Assembly: GCA_019119285.1 (NCBI GenBank)
Contig: DWXJ01000054.1
Span: 1 to 10,460, forward strand
Origin: Merdimonas faecigallinarum
Lineage (GTDB): Bacteria; Bacillota; Clostridia; Lachnospirales; Lachnospiraceae
DNA length: 10,460 nucleotides
Direction of reading: 5' to 3'
Position 1 is the stretch's first letter; each line of letters begins with the position of its first letter. Position numbers and translations under genes: made by a program. A model generated the notes under the pieces. It saw only the letters and a list, made by a program, of their open reading frames with translations, did no database searches and was not told where the DNA came from. Shown here piece by piece: positions 7,395-10,460 of the stretch.

Positions 7395-7423
7395 TTGCCC
7401 CGCGGCGCATTTTCCACTATAAT
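7395..7423 (+). promoter_or_regulatory. Promoter of the GMP synthase gene
   Basis: -35 TTGCCC (7395-7400), a 17-nt spacer and a perfect -10 TATAAT (7418-7423). The leader to ATG 7475 is about 45 nt and contains the RBS AAGGAG (7460-7465). It shows no fold large enough to be a guanine riboswitch. Confidence 0.75.
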
Positions 7424-7474
7424 GTGAGTAGCTGTAAACGGATTTACAATTGATACGAAAAGGAGAGAAGAACC

Positions 7475-8455
7475 ATGGATAACAACAAACGTCCGGACGA
7501 TATGATCCGGATCGCGACAGAAGAACTGGCTGCCGCCTTTATCGAAGAACAGGTGCAGGCGATCCAGGAGCAGGTTGGAGACAAAAAGGTACTGCTGGCC
7601 CTGTCCGGCGGTGTAGACTCCTCCGTTGTTGCCGCTCTGCTGATCAAGGCCATCGGCAAACAGCTGGTATGCGTCCATGTCAACCACGGCCTGCTGCGTA
7701 AAGGCGAGCCGGAACAGGTCGTTCAGGTATTCCGGGACGAGATGGACGCCAATCTGGTATACGTAGACTCCATCGACCGGTTCCTTGACAAACTGGAAGG
7801 CGTAGAAGAGCCGGAACAGAAGCGCAAGATCATCGGCGCGGAGTTCATCCGCGTCTTTGAGGAAGAGGCAAGAAAACTGGAAGGCATCGAATTCCTGGCA
7901 CAGGGCACGATCTACCCGGATATCCTGGAGAGCGACGGCGTGAAAGCCCACCACAACGTAGGCGGTCTGCCGGAAGACCTGCAGTTTGAACTGGTAGAGC
8001 CATTAAAACTGCTCTACAAAGACGAGGTGCGTGTTGTCGGCAAGGCCCTCGGCCTGCCGGACGGCATGGTGTACCGTCAACCCTTCCCGGGGCCGGGACT
8101 TGGCGTGCGGTGTCTTGGCGCTATCACCAGAGACCGCCTGGAAGCAGTCCGCGAATCTGACGCCATTCTTCGGGAAGAGTTCGCAAAGAACGGCCTGGAA
8201 GGAAAAGTATGGCAGTACTTCACCATCATCCCCGACTTCAAGTCAGTGGGCGTCAAGGAAGGCAAGCGTTCCTTTGAGTGGCCGGTGATCATCCGCGCCG
8301 TGAATACGAAGGACGCCATGACAGCTACAGTAGAAGACGTGCCGTTTGCCCTGCTGCAGCACATCACAGACCGGATCACAAAAGAGGTGCCGGGCGTGAA
8401 CCGGGTGTGCTACGATCTGACGCCAAAGCCGACCGGAACGATCGAGTGGGAATAG
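7475..8455 (+). CDS. guaA: GMP synthase, ATP-pyrophosphatase/dimerisation part only
   Basis: Converts XMP to GMP with ATP and ammonia in purine nucleotide synthesis. It has 326 residues, against about 510-525 for ordinary bacterial GuaA: the N-terminal glutamine amidotransferase domain is absent. What remains is complete and conserved: PP-loop SGGVDSS (44-50), VNHGLLRKGE (69-78), AQGTIYPD (142-149), KAHHNVGGLPE (157-167), FPGPGLGVR (204-212) and the C-terminal TGTIEWE. The start is supported by AAGGAG 9 nt before ATG 7475, and the N-terminus matches the linker that normally follows the amidotransferase domain, so it is a designed start and not a broken gene. Upstream DNA is the divergent promoter region and the GNAT gene, with no glutaminase remnant. 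The layout resembles archaeal two-subunit GMP synthase (GuaAa plus GuaAb). Either a glutaminase subunit is encoded elsewhere or free ammonia is used. It is the only plus-strand gene here. Confidence 0.93.
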   Translation: MDNNKRPDDMIRIATEELAAAFIEEQVQAIQEQVGDKKVLLALSGGVDSSVVAALLIKAIGKQLVCVHVNHGLLRKGEPEQVVQVFRDEMDANLVYVDSIDRFLDKLEGVEEPEQKRKIIGAEFIRVFEEEARKLEGIEFLAQGTIYPDILESDGVKAHHNVGGLPEDLQFELVEPLKLLYKDEVRVVGKALGLPDGMVYRQPFPGPGLGVRCLGAITRDRLEAVRESDAILREEFAKNGLEGKVWQYFTIIPDFKSVGVKEGKRSFEWPVIIRAVNTKDAMTATVEDVPFALLQHITDRITKEVPGVNRVCYDLTPKPTGTIEWE

Positions 8456-8483
8456 GATAACAGAAAATTAGTCCGAAATATTT

Positions 8484-8524
8484 TATATGGCAGATAATCT
8501 ATAAGATTATCTGCCATATATTTT
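8484..8524. terminator. Perfect 16-bp hairpin, probable bidirectional terminator
   Basis: Arms 8484-8499 (tatatggcagataatc) and 8505-8520 are exact inverted repeats around a 5-nt loop (tataa). On the plus strand TTTT follows (8521-8524); on the minus strand the stem is followed by AAAATATTT, a weaker U-tract. It sits between the converging ends of the GMP synthase gene (stop 8455) and the Rpn gene (stop 8548), so it can serve both. Confidence 0.8.
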
Positions 8525-8547
8525 GAGTTCTCCCGAAAAGAATACTC

Positions 8548-8745
8548 CTATAAAGCCCCACCTGTATCACTTACCAGCCACCTCTTCACCTGTTCAAGGC
8601 TCTCACCTACCGCACTGGCGATCTGCTCTGGAGTCAGCCCCATCCGCGAAAGATTCAAGGTAGTAGAACGGGCCTGACTCTTCCTGCCTTGCTCCTCGCC
8701 AATCTTCCTGCCTTGCTCCATGATTTTTTCCGATACTTCACACAT
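8548..8745 (-). CDS. Possible internal RpnS-like small protein, in frame within the Rpn gene
   Basis: Inside the Rpn gene, AAGGAGG (8756-8762) stands 10 nt before an in-frame ATG (8743-8745, residue Met218). Starting there would give a 65-residue protein made only of the Rpn C-terminal tail, with the two EQGRK units and the helix-turn-helix-like end. In known Rpn systems a C-terminal protein made from an internal start (RpnS) blocks the toxic nuclease. The SD is formed by codons for Glu-Glu-Gly-Gly and may be chance. Translation from this site is inferred, not shown. Confidence 0.35.
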   Translation of the reverse strand: MCEVSEKIMEQGRKIGEEQGRKSQARSTTLNLSRMGLTPEQIASAVGESLEQVKRWLVSDTGGAL

Positions 8746-9396
8746 GATATCCACGCCTCCTTCTTCTCTTTTCAGATAACGCACCCGTTTCGATAATTCT
8801 CCCTCACTGTCATCATCCGGATCCGCCGTCTTAAAATACTTCATCAGTTTGGCGATCCGGGATCCGTCATCTACTGCCGCATTCACAAAAAAGATATGCA
8901 CTCCGTCATCATACGGAAGCCCTGTGCTGCCAAGTTCCTTCTCTACCGGATAGATTACTTTTCCGCAGTGATAAATGTCTTTTTCGCTGATGTAAAAGTG
9001 GATCCTGTCCGGCAGTTCCTTATACTTCGCCCCTTTTTCCAGAAACTCCGCGTCTATCAGCGATCCGATATACCGTATCCTTTTCGGCGGATCGATCTCA
9101 TCCTTCCGCTGGATCTCGATGTGATACAGCTTCCCTTTCTCCGTCTCTGCCAGCGCGTCAAGCCGTACGGAATGGGTTTTAATCCGGGAGATGGTATACT
9201 GTGTCCGCACCACCTTTACCTCCAGATCGTCGATGCCTGTCAGGATCCGGAGTATATGCTGACACGCCGGAACATCTTCCAGCGCCACGGACATGAATAC
9301 ATCACTTAAGAGATTGAACGACTGAATCTCCCGGATCCGCTCCTCTCTGGAAAATATATGGTCACTTTCCAGTCTTGCCTTGTCTGCATTTGCCAT
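8548..9396 (-). CDS. Rpn family recombination-promoting nuclease / putative transposase (PD-(D/E)XK)
   Basis: Rpn proteins are DNA nucleases related to transposases (PDDEXK_2 family); known members promote recombination, and some act in phage defence. This one has 282 residues from ATG 9396, chosen for AAAGGAGG 8 nt upstream; the open frame reaches 9483 but without an RBS. The nuclease core is visible: LLSDVFM (29-35), the catalytic Asp80 in VRLDAL, and Glu94-x-Gln96 in YHIEIQRK, a PD-(D/E)XK variant with Gln in place of Lys. Residues 105-190 contain the conserved RIRYIGSLID and IHFYISEKD stretches. The C-terminal tail has EQGRK twice and then a helix-turn-helix-like LTPEQIASAVGESLEQVKRW (254-273). 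No flanking inverted repeats were found, so it is not an obvious intact mobile element. It converges on the GMP synthase gene and has a good start and intact active-site residues, so it is probably functional. Confidence 0.88.
   Translation of the reverse strand: MANADKARLESDHIFSREERIREIQSFNLLSDVFMSVALEDVPACQHILRILTGIDDLEVKVVRTQYTISRIKTHSVRLDALAETEKGKLYHIEIQRKDEIDPPKRIRYIGSLIDAEFLEKGAKYKELPDRIHFYISEKDIYHCGKVIYPVEKELGSTGLPYDDGVHIFFVNAAVDDGSRIAKLMKYFKTADPDDDSEGELSKRVRYLKREEGGVDIMCEVSEKIMEQGRKIGEEQGRKSQARSTTLNLSRMGLTPEQIASAVGESLEQVKRWLVSDTGGAL
8679..8719 (-). repeat. Direct repeat in the Rpn C-terminal tail
   Basis: The 17-mer tcttcctgccttgctcc occurs at 8679-8695 and again at 8703-8719, a period of 24 nt. 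On the minus strand each copy encodes EQGRK. Because the period is a multiple of three, slippage would lengthen or shorten the tail without a frameshift. Confidence 0.8.
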
Positions 9397-9638
9397 AGGC
9401 ACAGCCTCCTTTTCAAAATGTACCGCAAAGAGACTGCACAGGCCGTTCTCCTGATAAAGCTGCATCCGCTGATCTCTCTGCAATTAATGGGAAATTAAAA
9501 GCATTGAGATTTTCCTGAATGTAATAGAAAAAACAGATACAGCTGATGCTGCGTTAGAATCAGACATGCCGGAAATATAATGCTTTTCCATATGATAGCA
9601 CAGGTAAAGAGAAAATGCCAGATAGAACAGGTTGTCTT
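9397..9638. other. Intergenic region between the CpsB-like and Rpn genes
   Basis: AT-rich gap of 242 nt holding the Rpn RBS and a possible minus-strand promoter at 9592-9621. No convincing terminator for the phosphatase gene was found here. A 27-codon minus-strand ORF (9484-9567) lacks an RBS. A plus-strand TATAAT at 9576-9581 has no good -35. No RNA gene or repeat of note was recognised. Confidence 0.6.
9592..9621 (-). promoter_or_regulatory. Possible promoter of the Rpn gene
   Basis: On the minus strand, -35-like CTGGCA (9616-9621), an 18-nt spacer and extended -10 TGCTATCAT (hexamer 9592-9597). The resulting leader to ATG 9396 would be about 190 nt, long for this genome, so another start site nearer the gene is possible. 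Confidence 0.4.
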
Positions 9639-10397
9639 CTAAATGATTCTAGTAGTAGTAGAAGGGTGAAAACCAAAAAGATCCGCATCCTTCAGGATCT
9701 TCGCCGGCGTTCTCCACAGAAGCTTTGCCGCCGTCTGTCGTCCATACCGCAGTTCCACCGCATCCCGGATCCTGCCAAGATCCGGCGTACGCAGCACCGG
9801 GTCATGGGCGTCCGACGCGATCAGATCCGCCAGGCCGCGGCTCACCAGCCAGTCGGCTGTCTGAAAACTCCGCTCCCCCAGTTCCCGCAAAAGACTTCCC
9901 TTATTGATCTGCAGAAGCACTCTGTCGCCTACGATCTCCCGGACACACCCCGGATCCTTCTTTACAAAATCATACCGCTCCGGATGGGCCAGGATCAGAT
10001 GATACCCCTTTCGCAGCATCGCGTCCAGCAGCATCCGGGCCTGCCTTCCGGTAATGTCAAAAGGAAATTCCACCAGGCTCCATCTGCCTGCGTGCAGGGA
10101 AGGCAGCCTGTATTCTCCTGCACAGGCGACTGTCCGTTCTTCCAGAAGGATCTCCATCCCGCTTACGATCTTCAGCGGGATCCCTTCCTCCCGCGCCTTC
10201 CGGCGCAAAAGCAGAAGCCGTTCCCGATAAAGACGCAGATATTCCCCCGGGTCCTTGCGGGCGAACTCTCCGTGGGACGTTGCCGCCAGGATCGTCACGC
10301 CGCTTTTTGCCGCCATCCGGGCCATTTCCAGCGAATCCGAAAGGCTGCGGGCTCCGTCATCGACCCCTGGCACAATGTGGGCATGCAGATCGATCAT
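9639..10397 (-). CDS. CpsB/YwqE-type protein-tyrosine phosphatase (PHP domain)
   Basis: Metal-dependent phosphatase that removes phosphate from the tyrosine cluster of a partner BY-kinase, controlling capsule or exopolysaccharide assembly. It has 252 residues, the normal size. PHP motifs line up along the whole protein with pneumococcal CpsB: HAH in MIDLHAHIVPGVDDG (His5, His7, Asp13/14), ATSH (His42), GMEI (Glu82), AHPERYD (His138), GERSF (174-178) and ASDAH (Asp196, His198). ATG 10397 overlaps the stop of the upstream kinase gene (ATGA) and has GGAG 7 nt before it, so translation is probably coupled. The C-terminus ends in an unusual STTTRII, from a short run of ACT codons. Neighbouring sequence indicates the edge of a surface polysaccharide locus continuing to the right. 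Which polysaccharide it serves cannot be told here. Confidence 0.93.
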   Translation of the reverse strand: MIDLHAHIVPGVDDGARSLSDSLEMARMAAKSGVTILAATSHGEFARKDPGEYLRLYRERLLLLRRKAREEGIPLKIVSGMEILLEERTVACAGEYRLPSLHAGRWSLVEFPFDITGRQARMLLDAMLRKGYHLILAHPERYDFVKKDPGCVREIVGDRVLLQINKGSLLRELGERSFQTADWLVSRGLADLIASDAHDPVLRTPDLGRIRDAVELRYGRQTAAKLLWRTPAKILKDADLFGFHPSTTTRII

Positions 10398-10460
10398 AAC
10401 GCTTCTCCTTCTTCCTGCTTCTTGGCATATTTCCGGTATCCATAACCATATCCGTAACCA
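10394..10460 (-). CDS. C-terminal tail of a bacterial tyrosine kinase (CpsD/YwqD type), partial
   Basis: Only the last 21 residues are in the window: GYGYGYGYRKYAKKQEEGEA followed by L and a TGA stop at 10394-10396. A C-terminal cluster of closely spaced tyrosines is the autophosphorylation tail typical of BY-kinases such as CpsD, Wzc and YwqD. The stop overlaps the start of the CpsB-type phosphatase by 4 nt, the usual kinase-phosphatase partner. The kinase domain is outside the window, so the call rests on the tail and its neighbour. Confidence 0.75.
   Translation of the reverse strand, partial: GYGYGYGYRKYAKKQEEGEAL

Noticed and set aside
7424..7474. Purine (guanine/PreQ1/ZTP-type) riboswitch before the GMP synthase or PurF-like gene
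   Set aside because: Both leaders are only about 45-50 nt and contain no paired helices or conserved loop sequences of these riboswitches.
7265..7954. Minus-strand ORF of 229 codons opposite the start of the GMP synthase gene
   Set aside because: It lies antisense to conserved GuaA motifs and covers both divergent promoters; a shadow of codon bias.
8484..8520. Perfect palindrome as a mobile-element end or attachment site of the Rpn gene
   Set aside because: No matching copy is found on the other side of the gene, and its position between convergent stops with a T-tract fits a terminator better.
9484..9567. Small minus-strand ORF (27 residues, starting MSDSNAASAV) upstream of the Rpn gene
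   Set aside because: No Shine-Dalgarno before its ATG, and composition is not distinctive. It could be a leader peptide, but nothing supports it.
9646..9663. Inverted repeat ttcta/tagaa around the AGT run as a terminator
   Set aside because: The stem is only 5 bp, lies inside the coding end of the phosphatase gene, and has no T-tract.
9615..10445. Plus-strand ORF of 276 codons opposite the phosphatase
   Set aside because: The minus strand carries every CpsB PHP motif in order; the plus reading has no family features.

Overview
The window looks like chromosomal DNA from a Clostridia bacterium, most likely a Lachnospiraceae-type gut anaerobe. The evidence is moderate GC, dense gene packing, AGGAGG-type ribosome binding sites, extended -10 promoters, and protein families typical of that group: a long coiled-coil FtsX permease, an Rpn/PD-(D/E)XK protein and a CpsB/BY-kinase pair. 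The genus cannot be settled from sequence alone. Nearly everything is on the minus strand; only the GMP synthase gene (7475-8455) is on the plus strand.

Layout in the direction of minus-strand transcription, right to left. (a) 10394-10460 is the tail of a bacterial tyrosine kinase. It overlaps by 4 nt with a CpsB/YwqE-type PHP phosphatase (9639-10397), so the edge of a capsule/exopolysaccharide locus enters from the right. (b) 9397-9638 is a short non-coding gap with a possible promoter. (c) 8548-9396 is an Rpn-family nuclease/transposase-like gene with a possible internal translation start. (d) 7475-8455 (plus) encodes a GMP synthase made only of the ATP-pyrophosphatase and dimerisation parts. 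It has its own promoter and ends at a strong hairpin shared with the convergent Rpn gene. (e) 7281-4003 is a three-gene operon: GNAT acetyltransferase, ClC chloride channel/antiporter with a TrkA-C-like tail, and a zinc-ribbon membrane protein with an exported repeat domain. These genes are joined by a 4-nt overlap and a 4-nt gap. (f) 3892-2480 is a stand-alone gene for a PurF-like amidophosphoribosyltransferase with its own promoter and terminator. (g) 2329-1 is an ABC exporter operon of a LolD/MacB-type ATPase and the first 533 residues of an FtsX-type permease.

The most notable observation concerns purine metabolism. The PurF-like protein keeps the PRPP-binding motif and the cysteines expected for an Fe-S cluster, but it lacks the N-terminal catalytic cysteine and the other glutaminase motifs. 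The GMP synthase in the same window has no glutaminase domain at all. Both should therefore need ammonia from elsewhere: free ammonia, or a separate glutaminase subunit encoded outside the window. That the two cases are connected is inference. A second point is a good Shine-Dalgarno followed by an in-frame ATG inside the 3' end of the Rpn gene, as expected for a gene-within-gene RpnS-like product. No tRNA, rRNA, CRISPR array, insertion sequence or riboswitch was recognised, and no gene-free stretch exceeds 300 bases.
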